In this document: piece after piece, positions 1-7,769 of the stretch
How the letters are laid out: each line of letters opens with the position of its first letter
Position numbering within the stretch: the stretch's first letter is position 1
Translations under genes and position numbers: made by a program
NCBI GenBank assembly: GCA_028693035.1
Contig: JAQUWE010000005.1
Coordinates: 1 to 64,000 of the forward strand
DNA length: 64,000 nucleotides
Origin: Bacilli bacterium
GTDB taxonomy: Bacteria; Bacillota_I; Bacilli_A; RF39; UBA660
Direction of reading: 5' to 3'
Notes under the pieces: model-generated
What the model saw: the letters and a program-made list of their open reading frames with translations, nothing else
Databases searched by the model: none
What the model was told of the DNA's origin: nothing

Positions 1-44
1 GGGGTTGAAGGTTTAAATTCTTTTTTTCCGAACATTATTAATTT

Positions 45-72
45 AACCTTATTTAAATTAGGTTTTTTTTTT
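45..72 (+). terminator. Weak rho-independent terminator
   Basis: A short stem (AACCT at 45-49 with AGGTT at 60-64) encloses an AT-rich self-complementary loop and is followed by a run of ten T. It would end a transcript entering from the left edge. The stem is only five base pairs, so this is tentative. Confidence 0.4.
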
Positions 73-80
73 GATTTTTA

Positions 81-107
81 TGTTATAATTGCAATAGAAC
101 GTGAGGG
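81..107 (+). promoter_or_regulatory. Extended -10 promoter and RBS of the first gene
   Basis: TGT-TATAAT (81-89) is an extended -10 element. No good -35 is seen because the preceding DNA is a T-run. GTGAGGG at 101-107 is the ribosome site. It sits 9 nt before the ATG at 117 and directly abuts the ATG at 108, which decides the start in favour of 117. Confidence 0.55.
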
Positions 108-116
108 ATGATACAT

Positions 117-683
117 ATGAAATATGAAGAAACTGTGACTCCTGACCAACTTATTCAATATATGACTCAAAATATTCATTATGGTTTTGTTAGTAAGAAT
201 GGAAAAATATATAAAGAACAAGGAACAGAAGAATGGAACAATGATTGGTATCCTACATGTATAGTACAAGATGGAGAATCATTAATAGAAAGCCATTATG
301 GAACATGTTGGGATCAAGTGGAGTTAGAAAGAAAATGGTTTGATGAACACAATTATCAATATAAGACAATCTTTATGTGGTTTGAAGTAAATAGACCAAG
401 TAATTTACCTACACATGCCTTTTTGCTTTTTAAAAGGGATAATAAGTACTACTGGTTTGAACATGCTTTTGAACCGTACAAAGGAATTCACGAATTTGAT
501 AGTGAAGAAAACTTAATCGAATATGTAAAAGATAAACAATTAGAATATGCTATAGAAACAGGCATTTCCACATGGCAAGATAGAGATTTTATAAAATGTT
601 ATGAATACACAAAACCAGAATCTCATTTAGGAGTAGATGATTATATTTATCATGTAACCCATTCTATGAATAAAGTTAGATAA
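117..683 (+). CDS. Transglutaminase-like protein (paralogue 1)
   Basis: A 188-residue soluble protein with no signal peptide. The signature is GTCWDQVELER with Cys at residue 64, then THAFLLF with His at 100, then YYWFEHAF with Glu at 115. The Cys-His-acidic order and spacing fit the transglutaminase/papain-like fold, so a thiol hydrolase or acyl-transfer activity is inferred and the substrate is unknown. The upstream ATG at 108 abuts the ribosome site, so 117 is taken as the start. The same motif set recurs in the next gene and in the gene at 23814, making this a locally expanded family. It may be cotranscribed with the next gene, 74 bases away. Confidence 0.65.
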   Translation: MKYEETVTPDQLIQYMTQNIHYGFVSKNGKIYKEQGTEEWNNDWYPTCIVQDGESLIESHYGTCWDQVELERKWFDEHNYQYKTIFMWFEVNRPSNLPTHAFLLFKRDNKYYWFEHAFEPYKGIHEFDSEENLIEYVKDKQLEYAIETGISTWQDRDFIKCYEYTKPESHLGVDDYIYHVTHSMNKVR

Positions 684-757
684 TAGATTTCTTATAAATA
701 AAAGGTATAGAAAATATTTGTCATTTAAATTTGTTAAAGGAAAGTTGAGAAATAATC

Positions 758-1711
758 ATGAAAATCAATCAATTCATAAAGCCTGAATATTTAGAACAAA
801 ATAATAGTAATCCTAAATATATATTTCATGGTTCCTGTAATTTAATAATGACTGATATTGAGCCTAAAAAAGGTCATGATGAAGTTGGAAACTCTATAAA
901 TGAGCAAAAGGCTATTTATGGGATATCTTTGTTCAAGGGTGCGATACCCTATGCTATTGGAAAAGGTAAAGTAAGTTGTAGTATTGGTTATATGGAAAAT
1001 GATTTAAAGATGAAAATATATAATGGAATAATACCGGAAGATAGTTATGGATATATTTATGTGTTTGCTAGGAAAAGTTTTGAGCAATGTAATGATTCTT
1101 GTCAATATGTATTATTTGATAAAGCGGAGCCAATAGATATTGTACAAGTTCAATATCGGGATTTTAAAGATTGTTTTATTGATAAGACAAAATATAGCTT
1201 AATTGATACTCCTCATGAACTTTTTAGTTATATGTATTTCAATATAGAATATAAATGGATGGATCAATTGGGTACATTTCATGAAGAACTTGATCCTAAA
1301 ATGTATACAGAGTTTTCTTTAATGTCACCAAGAGAAGTAATAGAAAACAAATGTGGTATATGTGTCGATCAAGTAGAATTAGAAAGAGATTGGTTTGAAA
1401 AACACAATATTTATCATGAAGTTTTAAATATACAAATATTTAGAGAGAATACCTCCCCGGGACATGTCTTCCTTATTTACAATGCAGATAATAAATGGCA
1501 CTGGTTTGAAAATGCATGGGAAGAATTTGTGGGCATTCATACCTATTTAAATAGGTATGCTGCTATTGAAGATATAAAAAATAAGTTTATTATACAAAAT
1601 CAAATTAAAGAGTATGAACTACCCCAACTAAAAATTAAGGAACATATAAAATACCCTTTTCATTCAAGTTATGAAGATATGGATAACTATACACCGGCAA
1701 AAATAAAATAA
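758..1711 (+). CDS. Two-domain protein: ART-like N-terminus plus transglutaminase-like C-terminus
   Basis: A 317-residue protein. Residues about 150-317 repeat the transglutaminase-like signature of the preceding gene: Cys202 in GICVDQVELER, His236 in GHVFLIY and Glu251 in WHWFENAW. The otherwise fixed Trp after Cys is Val here. Residues about 15-140 form a separate domain opening with YIFHGS, then GHDEVG and AIYGISLFKGAIPYA. This His-Gly-Ser plus downstream Tyr and Ala-Ile-Tyr pattern resembles ADP-ribosyltransferase-like folds, but that is inference from pattern only. The stop overlaps the first base of an unused ATG of the NUDIX reading frame, suggesting an operon. Confidence 0.6.
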   Translation: MKINQFIKPEYLEQNNSNPKYIFHGSCNLIMTDIEPKKGHDEVGNSINEQKAIYGISLFKGAIPYAIGKGKVSCSIGYMENDLKMKIYNGIIPEDSYGYIYVFARKSFEQCNDSCQYVLFDKAEPIDIVQVQYRDFKDCFIDKTKYSLIDTPHELFSYMYFNIEYKWMDQLGTFHEELDPKMYTEFSLMSPREVIENKCGICVDQVELERDWFEKHNIYHEVLNIQIFRENTSPGHVFLIYNADNKWHWFENAWEEFVGIHTYLNRYAAIEDIKNKFIIQNQIKEYELPQLKIKEHIKYPFHSSYEDMDNYTPAKIK

Positions 1712-1734
1712 TGTATAAGGGAGGACTCTATAAT

Positions 1735-2238
1735 ATGGAATATTTAGGTTTATATGACAATGATGGAAATGATACTGGTGAAAGAATTGATAGAAGTAAA
1801 AAAAGAGAAGTCCCAAAGGGAAGATATTTTAGAATTGTCCTTGTTTTCATACAAAATCATAAAGGAGAATTTCTAATTCAAAAAGTAAGCAAAGAAAAAG
1901 GGAATGAATATGCAACAACAGGAGGACACGTCCAAGATGGTACTTCTAGTTTAGATACAGCAAAACAAGAAGTATTAGAAGAGTTAGGTTTGGATTTAGA
2001 AACAAAAGATTTTGACTTGTTTAAAACAGAAAAACGTTCTTTAGCATTTCAAGATTGTTATTATGTAAAAAAAGATATAGATATAAAACAGATAATACTA
2101 CAAGAAGAGGAAGTGGAGTCTGTAGAATGGATGACTATACAAAAAATAGAGGCATTAATAGAACAGAAAAATTTTAGAATTGGGAATCAATCGTCTTTTG
2201 CCTTTTTAATAGAAAATTATTTAAGCAACCAAAATTGA
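1735..2238 (+). CDS. NUDIX hydrolase family protein
   Basis: A 167-residue protein. The start is the ATG at 1735 because AAGGGAGGA (1717-1725) lies 9 nt upstream; the in-frame ATG at 1711 lies before that ribosome site. The N-terminus (LGLYDNDGNDTGERIDRS) and core resemble IPP-isomerase-like NUDIX proteins. The NUDIX helix is GHVQDG...QEVLEELGL: the EVLEE metal-binding glutamates are kept, but the first conserved Glu is Thr and the conserved Arg is Gln. Hydrolysis of a nucleoside-diphosphate-type substrate is expected from the family; the substrate is not predictable. It follows the ART-like/transglutaminase-like gene closely and ends in a strong terminator. Confidence 0.8.
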   Translation: MEYLGLYDNDGNDTGERIDRSKKREVPKGRYFRIVLVFIQNHKGEFLIQKVSKEKGNEYATTGGHVQDGTSSLDTAKQEVLEELGLDLETKDFDLFKTEKRSLAFQDCYYVKKDIDIKQIILQEEEVESVEWMTIQKIEALIEQKNFRIGNQSSFAFLIENYLSNQN

Positions 2239-2263
2239 TAATAAAATAGATATTATAGAACGT

Positions 2264-2293
2264 AAAAAATAGTCTACCTGACTATTTTTTTTA
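2264..2293 (+). terminator. Rho-independent terminator after NUDIX gene
   Basis: The AAAAAATAGTC stem pairs with GACTATTTTTT around a 5-nt loop, followed by T-rich sequence. It closes the first gene cluster. Confidence 0.85.
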
Positions 2294-2351
2294 TTATTTA
2301 TATATTATGGATTATCGCATAAACTTTATTGAATATATATAGCTTTTTTAT

Positions 2352-2462
2352 TTAGAAATGAATCTTTTTAGCCCCTGCTAAAACAAACAAAATAATATAG
2401 ATTGGCAAAAGCAATATGGAGATTAAAATACCTATGAGGAAATATTTGGATTGTCTTATCAT
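2352..2462 (-). CDS. Small single-pass membrane protein (36 aa)
   Basis: A short minus-strand reading frame. ATG at 2462 is preceded by AGAAAGAGGGAG, a good ribosome site. The 36-residue product has a short polar N-terminus (MIRQSK), one hydrophobic helix (about residues 7-30, rich in I, L and V) and a basic AKKIHF tail, so a small inner-membrane protein is likely. It occupies most of the otherwise gene-free 2239-2626 interval. A TAAAAT -10-like element lies just upstream on the minus strand. The function is unknown; similar single-helix peptides are often stress- or toxin-like, but nothing here shows that. Confidence 0.55.
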   Translation of the reverse strand: MIRQSKYFLIGILISILLLPIYIILFVLAGAKKIHF

Positions 2463-2600
2463 ACTACTCCCTCTTTCTCTAGTATCTATTTTAGCATAGG
2501 TAAATTCTAATTACCGTGACTAAAATGTAATCTTTCTCTATTTTTTTTGTCATTTAAAACAAATCAATAATGATTCCTATATTTTTAAATTTAAAAGTGC

Positions 2601-2620
2601 TATAATAATACAAAGGAGGT
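2601..2620 (+). promoter_or_regulatory. -10 box and RBS of the rubredoxin fusion gene
   Basis: TATAAT at 2601-2606 is followed almost at once by AAAGGAGGT at 2612-2620, 6 nt before the ATG at 2627. The implied leader is very short, a layout repeated across this genome. Confidence 0.6.
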
Positions 2621-2626
2621 ATAAAT

Positions 2627-4030
2627 ATGGCAAAATACAAATGTAGAATTTGTGGACATATATATGATGAGGCAAAGGAAGGTGTATTATTTAAGGATTT
2701 ACCAGAAGATTGGAAATGTCCTACTTGTTATGCACCCAAAGCTTTATTTGAAAAAATAGAAGAGGTTTCCAACGAAGAACCAGAAAGTGAAGAAACAGAA
2801 GAAACAGAAGAAGTGAATGAAGGCTCTGTTAAAATAGAAGACGACAGAGAAGAATACATGCAGGATATTCATACAATAGCTACAGAGGGACAATCTATTA
2901 TTACAGCTATGAGTACAAAAAAGGCAATTTCGCCTTGGGATGATGTTCTTATTTTAGGAGGACAACTTGCTACCATTCCTTTGAGCAAAGATACGCCCAT
3001 TAAAACAACAACCATTATAGGGAAAAATGCTAGAAAACCAATGGTATTAGAAAGTCCTATCTATATTTCACACATGTCATTTGGTGCACTCTCTAAAGAA
3101 ATGAAAATTGCTCTTGCAAAGGCATCCGCTTTACATAAAACAGCAATGTGTAGTGGAGAGGGAGGCATTTTACCAGAAGAGAAAGAGGCATCCTATAAAT
3201 ATATCTTTGAATATGTGCCTAACTTATATAGTGTGACGGAAGAAAATTTAAAGAACGCAGACGCTATTGAAATCAAAATAGGGCAGGGTACCAAACCAGG
3301 CATGGGTGGACACCTACCAGGAGAAAAGGTTACAGAAGAAATTGCAACTATTCGTGGTAAAAAAGTAGGAGAGGATATAATAAGTCCTTCTCATTTTGAT
3401 CGTATTAAAACCAAACAAGATTTAAAAGAACTAGTCGAAGAGCTTAGAGAAAGATCAGAAGGAAGACCTATTGGTGTTAAAATTGCAGCTGGGCATATTG
3501 AAAAAGATTTAGAATTTATTGCCTATGCAAACCCAGATTTTATCACCATCGATGGAAGAGGCGGCGCTACCGGAGCCAGTCCAAAGTTTGTAAGAGACGC
3601 TACCAGTCTCCCAACTCTTTATGCGCTATACCGCGCTCATAAATATATAAAAGATAGAGGACTTTCTATCAACTTGGTTATAACGGGAGGATTACGTATT
3701 TCATCTGATTTTGCAAAAGCTCTAGCTATGGGAGCGGATGCCGTTGCGATAGCTACATCAGCTATGATGGCAGCTGGTTGTCAGCAATACCGTATTTGTG
3801 GAAGTGATCGTTGTCCAAGAGGAATTGCAACGCAAGATCCAGAATTACGCAAACGTTTTTCAGTAGAAAAAAGTAGTAAGCAAATTTTCAATTTCTTAGA
3901 TGTTAGTTTAGAAGAAATGAAAACTTTTGCTAGAATAACAGGGCACCATGATCTACATGATCTTAGTGTGGAAGATTTAGCTACTACCAGTGAAGCAATT
4001 GCTTCTCATACTGATATTCCTCATGTGTAG
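2627..4030 (+). CDS. Rubredoxin - FMN glutamate-synthase-like fusion
   Basis: A 467-residue redox protein. Residues 1-45 are a rubredoxin domain with CRIC (Cys6, Cys9) and CPTC (Cys31, Cys34), which bind one iron. An acidic linker rich in Glu and Thr follows (about 46-80). The rest is the FMN-binding glutamate synthase (GltB central) domain: GGRGGATGASP for FMN/glutamate binding and CGSDRCPRGIATQDP with the cysteines of the [3Fe-4S] site. No glutaminase domain is present, so it is a glutamate-synthase-related protein and not a complete GOGAT. The fusion suggests electrons pass from rubredoxin to FMN; the real substrate is unknown. The next gene follows after a 17-nt gap. Confidence 0.85.
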   Translation: MAKYKCRICGHIYDEAKEGVLFKDLPEDWKCPTCYAPKALFEKIEEVSNEEPESEETEETEEVNEGSVKIEDDREEYMQDIHTIATEGQSIITAMSTKKAISPWDDVLILGGQLATIPLSKDTPIKTTTIIGKNARKPMVLESPIYISHMSFGALSKEMKIALAKASALHKTAMCSGEGGILPEEKEASYKYIFEYVPNLYSVTEENLKNADAIEIKIGQGTKPGMGGHLPGEKVTEEIATIRGKKVGEDIISPSHFDRIKTKQDLKELVEELRERSEGRPIGVKIAAGHIEKDLEFIAYANPDFITIDGRGGATGASPKFVRDATSLPTLYALYRAHKYIKDRGLSINLVITGGLRISSDFAKALAMGADAVAIATSAMMAAGCQQYRICGSDRCPRGIATQDPELRKRFSVEKSSKQIFNFLDVSLEEMKTFARITGHHDLHDLSVEDLATTSEAIASHTDIPHV

Positions 4031-4047
4031 GTAAAGAGGTGAATAAA

Positions 4048-4629
4048 GTGGATTACGCAATACTTGTTAATAAAAAACATCCTATTACACAAGATAAGAT
4101 AGATCAAATTTGTTTTACGCAAAGTTTTGATATTGATGGAAAATCAATTTTAGTCGAAAAAAATACTTATGATGCTTATCTTGCATTAAAAAAGGAATTA
4201 GAAACTATAAAAATAATTGTAAAAATTACATCTGCTTTTCGTTCTCTGCAAACACAGAGTGAAGTATATGAAGAATTTACAGAAAAATATGGAAAAGAAT
4301 ATGCGGATAGGGTAGTAGCGCCAGTAGGTACAAGTGAACACCATACAGGGCTTGCTATTGATTTAACACTTGCTCAAATAGAAGAACAAATCTTTACAGG
4401 ACAAGAAGAAAATAAAGAAGAAATCGCAAAAGTAAAAGAACAGGGCTTTTTAAAAATTCATCCATATTTAGAAAAATTTGGTTTTATTCTAAGGTACCCA
4501 AAGGAAAAAGTGGATATAACTGGATATCCTTATGAGCCTTGGCATATTCGTTATGTAGGAAAAGAACTTGCAAAACAACTTGTTAAAAAGCAAATGACTT
4601 TAGAAGAATACCATAATAAAAAACAGTAA
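4048..4629 (+). CDS. D,D-carboxypeptidase/dipeptidase, M15 (VanY/VanX) family
   Basis: A 193-residue zinc peptidase. The GTG at 4048 is preferred: AAAGAGGTGA (4033-4042) is its ribosome site, whereas the GTG at 4039 lies inside that site. Key motifs are SAFRSLQTQSEVY, TSEHHTGLAIDL (SxHxxGxAxD, zinc His and Asp) and EPWHIRYVG (catalytic Glu, zinc His). The family cleaves D-Ala-D-Ala ends of peptidoglycan precursors. No signal peptide or membrane helix is visible, so a cytoplasmic VanX/VanXY-like role or non-classical export is possible. It shares a bidirectional terminator with the convergent SGNH gene. Confidence 0.85.
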   Translation: MDYAILVNKKHPITQDKIDQICFTQSFDIDGKSILVEKNTYDAYLALKKELETIKIIVKITSAFRSLQTQSEVYEEFTEKYGKEYADRVVAPVGTSEHHTGLAIDLTLAQIEEQIFTGQEENKEEIAKVKEQGFLKIHPYLEKFGFILRYPKEKVDITGYPYEPWHIRYVGKELAKQLVKKQMTLEEYHNKKQ

Positions 4630-4645
4630 TTATTTACTGTTTTTC
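4618..4645. terminator. Bidirectional terminator between convergent genes
   Basis: AAACAGTAA (4621-4629) pairs with TTACTGTTT (4634-4642), with A- and T-runs outside. The stop codons of both genes lie inside the hairpin. Confidence 0.85.
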
Positions 4646-5862
4646 TTTTCTGGAAGATAGGTTTTGATTTTATCTGTAACAACATTGTAACCATCTTCTG
4701 TTAAATGGGTTCCATCTTTTGTATATTTTGTTTCTATTCTTCCATCTTTATTTTCTAAAATAGAGTATAAATCAATATAGTTAATTTCATTTTCTTTACA
4801 GAATTCTTTAACTTCTTTATTGATGTCTCTGATTTTAGAAGTGGAATCAAATTTTGTTGGATAGATTGATTCTACATATAAGGTAGCTTTTGGTAACTTT
4901 TCTCTAAGTTTATTGATAATATCTTTAATATGTGAAACAATTTCTTTTTGGTCAAATTCTTTTGATACATCATTGGTACCAATTAATAAGAATATTTTAG
5001 AAGGATTATAGTCATAAGCCATATCTTCTATGTGTTCTAAAATATCAGAAGTTGTATATCCACTTTTTCCACTATTGACTACTTTATATTCTTTATAGTG
5101 TTTTTTCAAATCATATAATTCTGTGATAGAATCTCCTAAAAATAAATAACTTGGGCTGATGGTCTCTAGGGTTTCAGGTTCTACTTTTTTAGGGTGATGA
5201 TTGAAAGAGATAAAGTGGTATAAGATAAATAGGAAGAAAATAATTGAGACAGCAGCTAAAACCAGAATAATCCACATTGTTTTTGGAATTTCTTTTGTTT
5301 CTTTTTCCTCTGGTTTTGCAATTTCTCTTTTGAAAATATTTCTAGGTGTATTTACCATGGTTCTTCCTAAATAATCACCTGTAAAAATATCAGCAATGGC
5401 ATTTTCAACATGCTCTTGTTTAATTTCTTGTTTTTTTTCTGTTTTTAATTCTTTTAGTTCTTCTTTGATTTCAGTTTCCAAGGAACTTTTTGTTTCTAAT
5501 TTTTCTTCTTGTTTTTCCTTCTTTGTAGGTGATGTTACCTTTTTTATAGGTTCTTTCTTTTCTACTACATCCTCTATCTTTTTTTCACTTTTTTCATTTG
5601 TTTTTTCTTTTGTTGTAGTGGTACTTTTCTTTGTCTTTGTACTGCTTTTAGGAGTTTCCTTTTTTGTACCTGTATTATCTTTTTTTACATCTTCTATTTT
5701 TTTCGTTTGTTTTTTTGTTGTTTCTACTTTATTTTTTGTATTTGTTGACTTCTTTTTAGGGGTCGTTTTTTTCTTTTCTATTTTTTTAGTATCTGTACTT
5801 GTTATTTTTTCTGTTTGTACAACGGTTTTCTTTTCTTCATTTTTTTGATTGTTCGTTGCCAT
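4630..5862 (-). CDS. Membrane-anchored SGNH/GDSL hydrolase with long Lys/Thr-rich tail
   Basis: A 410-residue protein. Residues 1-190 are low-complexity Lys/Thr/Glu/Ser sequence. One membrane helix spans about 196-220 and the SGNH domain follows. Block I is FLGDSITE (GDS at 243-245), block III is GTND (295-298) and block V is DGTHLTEDG with Asp383 and His386. The topology implies a cytosolic basic tail and an extracellular esterase, perhaps acting on cell-wall or glycan acetyl groups. RBS AAGGTG precedes the ATG. The tail may bind an acidic partner such as nucleic acid or membrane lipid; that is inference. Confidence 0.8.
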   Translation of the reverse strand: MATNNQKNEEKKTVVQTEKITSTDTKKIEKKKTTPKKKSTNTKNKVETTKKQTKKIEDVKKDNTGTKKETPKSSTKTKKSTTTTKEKTNEKSEKKIEDVVEKKEPIKKVTSPTKKEKQEEKLETKSSLETEIKEELKELKTEKKQEIKQEHVENAIADIFTGDYLGRTMVNTPRNIFKREIAKPEEKETKEIPKTMWIILVLAAVSIIFFLFILYHFISFNHHPKKVEPETLETISPSYLFLGDSITELYDLKKHYKEYKVVNSGKSGYTTSDILEHIEDMAYDYNPSKIFLLIGTNDVSKEFDQKEIVSHIKDIINKLREKLPKATLYVESIYPTKFDSTSKIRDINKEVKEFCKENEINYIDLYSILENKDGRIETKYTKDGTHLTEDGYNVVTDKIKTYLPEKKNSK

Positions 5863-6054
5863 AATTCACCTTCTTTTGCACTCACTATTATATCATATTA
5901 GTTTGATTGGTGATAAGAAAAGTACATAATTTTTAAATATATTTTCAAAAAGTATAAAATGTGTAAATGAAGAATCGTTAAAATAATAATTTGTAAAGTA
6001 ATTCTATGGTTATTTTTGGATAATATTACCTTTTGGTTAAAAACAAATAGATAT

Positions 6055-6078
6055 AAAAAAACCTGCCATCGGCAGGCT
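6055..6078 (-). terminator. Terminator of the cotJ operon
   Basis: CCTGCC-ATC-GGCAGG, with a run of seven T on the minus strand, lies immediately after the CotJC gene. Confidence 0.85.
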
Positions 6079-6088
6079 TTATATGGAT

Positions 6089-6658
6089 TTAATCATTATT
6101 GGCTTGATTTTTTCTGATATAGTAATCACGTAGTTCTTTAAATCTGGTATAATGCACAATTTCTCTTTGTCTTAAAAAGGAAAGAGGTGCTAGAACATCT
6201 GGATCACTTGTTTCATTTATTAAGTGTTCATAGGTAGCTCTGGCTCTTTGTTCTGCTGCCATGTCACTTTCTAAGTCTGCTCGCCAGTCTCCCGTGGTTT
6301 CTATGTAGGCGCTTGTGAATGGAACGCCGTTTGGATCTGTTGGAAAAATACCATGGTTATGCATTGTATAGTTTCCATTTAAACCGGCTGAAGTTAATTC
6401 TTCTATGGTTGCCCCTGCCATGAGCTGAATGATCATTGTATTAATCATTTCTACGTGGGCAAGTTCTTCTGTACCAATATCTGTAAGAAGGGCTGCACCT
6501 TTTTCATCTGGCATTGTATATCTTTGGTTAAAATAACGAAGAGAGGCACCTAGTTCAGAGTCTGGGCCACCATATTGTGCTAATAGATTTTTTGCAAGAT
6601 TTAAATCTCTTTTACGAATATTGATGGGATATTCTAATTTTTTTTCGTATAAAAACAT
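6089..6658 (-). CDS. cotJC: Spore coat protein CotJC (manganese-catalase family)
   Basis: A 189-residue ferritin-like protein of the manganese-catalase superfamily. Metal-ligand motifs are EELAHVEMI, AEQRARATYEHL and REIVHYTRFKEL. The CotJC length and the LxYP start (MFLYEKKLEYP) fit the spore-coat member of the family and not a long catalase. It is made in the mother cell and incorporated in the spore coat with CotJA/CotJB. RBS AGGAGG lies in the 11-nt gap after the CotJA-CotJB gene, so the two are cotranscribed. This is strong evidence that the host sporulates. Confidence 0.93.
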   Translation of the reverse strand: MFLYEKKLEYPINIRKRDLNLAKNLLAQYGGPDSELGASLRYFNQRYTMPDEKGAALLTDIGTEELAHVEMINTMIIQLMAGATIEELTSAGLNGNYTMHNHGIFPTDPNGVPFTSAYIETTGDWRADLESDMAAEQRARATYEHLINETSDPDVLAPLSFLRQREIVHYTRFKELRDYYIRKNQANND

Positions 6659-6669
6659 TTTGTATCCTC

Positions 6670-7155
6670 CTATTTAGTTTCCCATGGCCATGGTTTTGCA
6701 ATCCAAGCCCAAGGGGATGTATTTAGGGCATCACTACTAGTAAGTAGCGGGCCAAACTTTTTTTCGTATTGATCAGTGAGCTCTTGTTTATAAACACGGT
6801 ATTCATTATATAATTGAATCATTTCTTTATTATTTGGATAGATATCTAAGTAAAGATTTAAGTCAATCATCGCAAATCCTAAAGCATCAATATTGGTAAG
6901 TAGTTCAGCTTGTTCATTTATAGGCCTAATTTCGTAAGGTGTACGAATTTTATAGGGTTCGTATAAATCTTGGAACATATTTCCTCTTATAAAGCCTTCA
7001 TAAGGATCATATATATTGGGAATATCTTGTTTTTGTGTGGGTTCTTTTTTTTGAACGGGCATTTGGTTTTGTATATTTTCTTTTGGTTGTGCCAAAGGAT
7101 GATTCATTTGTTTTGCCTGATTCATGTAGTTTTTATAATTATAATAGTTATTCAT
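6670..7155 (-). CDS. cotJB: CotJA-CotJB fusion spore coat protein
   Basis: A 161-residue protein. Residues about 45-75 (IYDPYEGFIRGNMFQDLYEPY) match the short CotJA protein; residues about 80-161 match CotJB (LLTNIDALGFAMIDLNLYLD, YPNN, QYEKKFGPL and the Trp-rich end SPWAWIAKPWPWE). In Bacillus cotJA and cotJB are separate genes; here they form one chain with a Gln/Pro-rich N-terminal extension. RBS GAGGAGG precedes the start. It is the first gene of a two-gene operon with cotJC. Confidence 0.85.
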   Translation of the reverse strand: MNNYYNYKNYMNQAKQMNHPLAQPKENIQNQMPVQKKEPTQKQDIPNIYDPYEGFIRGNMFQDLYEPYKIRTPYEIRPINEQAELLTNIDALGFAMIDLNLYLDIYPNNKEMIQLYNEYRVYKQELTDQYEKKFGPLLTSSDALNTSPWAWIAKPWPWETK

Positions 7156-7290
7156 TTTTATCCTCCTCTGCTAAAGTATATGGGAGTTTGGGCAATAAGA
7201 ATGGGCAAAAGTCTAGGAATTACTGAAAAATAGGTAAAAGGACTTGTCAAAATGCGAAAAAGTTGCTAAAATAGTGTTTGTATTAGACAT

Positions 7291-7367
7291 GGCGATATTG
7301 GTGAAGTGGTTAACACGGTGGATTGTGGTTCCATTACTCAAGGGTTCGATTCCCTTATTTCGCCCCA
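7291..7367 (+). tRNA. tRNA-His (GTG anticodon), integration target
   Basis: Cloverleaf with the His-specific extra G(-1) at 7291 opposite C73, anticodon GTG at 7325-7327 in the loop TTGTGGT, T-arm AAGGG-TTCGATT-CCCTT and encoded CCA (7365-7367). The acceptor stem has one U-U mismatch (7296 against 7359). Positions 7357-7368 are repeated exactly at 16610-16621, so the 3' end of this tRNA is the attachment site of the following mobile element and is restored by it. Confidence 0.95.
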
Positions 7368-7368
7368 T
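7357..7368 (+). repeat. attL-like 12-bp direct repeat (left)
   Basis: ATTTCGCCCCAT covers tRNA-His positions 66-73 plus CCA and one T. The identical copy lies at 16610-16621. Confidence 0.8.
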
Positions 7369-7380
7369 TTATGGGAAAAT

Positions 7381-7399
7381 CAAACCTAATGGTTTGTTT
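7381..7399 (+). terminator. Terminator-like hairpin after tRNA-His
   Basis: CAAACC-TAAT-GGTTTG followed by TTTA lies 13 nt beyond the tRNA CCA, within the element's left end. Confidence 0.5.
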
Positions 7400-7411
7400 A
7401 ATAGCAGAAAG

Positions 7412-7444
7412 CTAGGAATTTCAATAGGAAATCCTAGTTTTTTT
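7412..7444 (+). terminator. Second hairpin terminator at element left end
   Basis: CTAGGA at 7412-7417 pairs with TCCTAG at 7432-7437, with partly paired inner sequence, followed by a run of T. It insulates the element from tRNA transcription. Confidence 0.7.
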
Positions 7445-7469
7445 GCATATTAAAGAAAGGTTTGATAAT

Positions 7470-7769
7470 ATGAAATTCAGTAAAGAAAATATGCCATTAA
7501 ATATGCATTTATATAATAAATTAAATAATATGTGCATATTTAATAATTTAAAATTAGAAGTAATAAATGGAATAATATTTAAAATTAATCAAACAAATAT
7601 TAATTTAATTGAACCACATAGATTTATTATTAAAGTAAATGATATATCATTAGTAATATTATGTTATGACAATTTAAATTTATATTTGTATAATAGAGAA
7701 ATTTTAGTGAATGTGCCAATGCTAAAAGAATTAATCAATGCTATAAGGAACAATAATTATGGGATGTAG
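7470..7769 (+). CDS. Hypothetical element protein (99 aa)
   Basis: Not recognised. The ATG at 7470 follows AAAGAAAGG (7452-7460); upstream in-frame TTG codons lack a ribosome site. The product is small, Asn/Ile/Leu-rich and without a membrane helix. Its last 11 bases overlap the start of the replication initiator gene, so the two are translationally coupled. A role in replication control or copy number is possible from position only. Confidence 0.6.
   Translation: MKFSKENMPLNMHLYNKLNNMCIFNNLKLEVINGIIFKINQTNINLIEPHRFIIKVNDISLVILCYDNLNLYLYNREILVNVPMLKELINAIRNNNYGM

Noticed and set aside
5396-5848. 150-residue hydrophobic reading frame opposite the SGNH gene
   Set aside because: It mirrors the Lys/Thr-rich coding sequence of the SGNH tail, whose complement reads as Phe/Ser/Val. 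It has no ribosome site.
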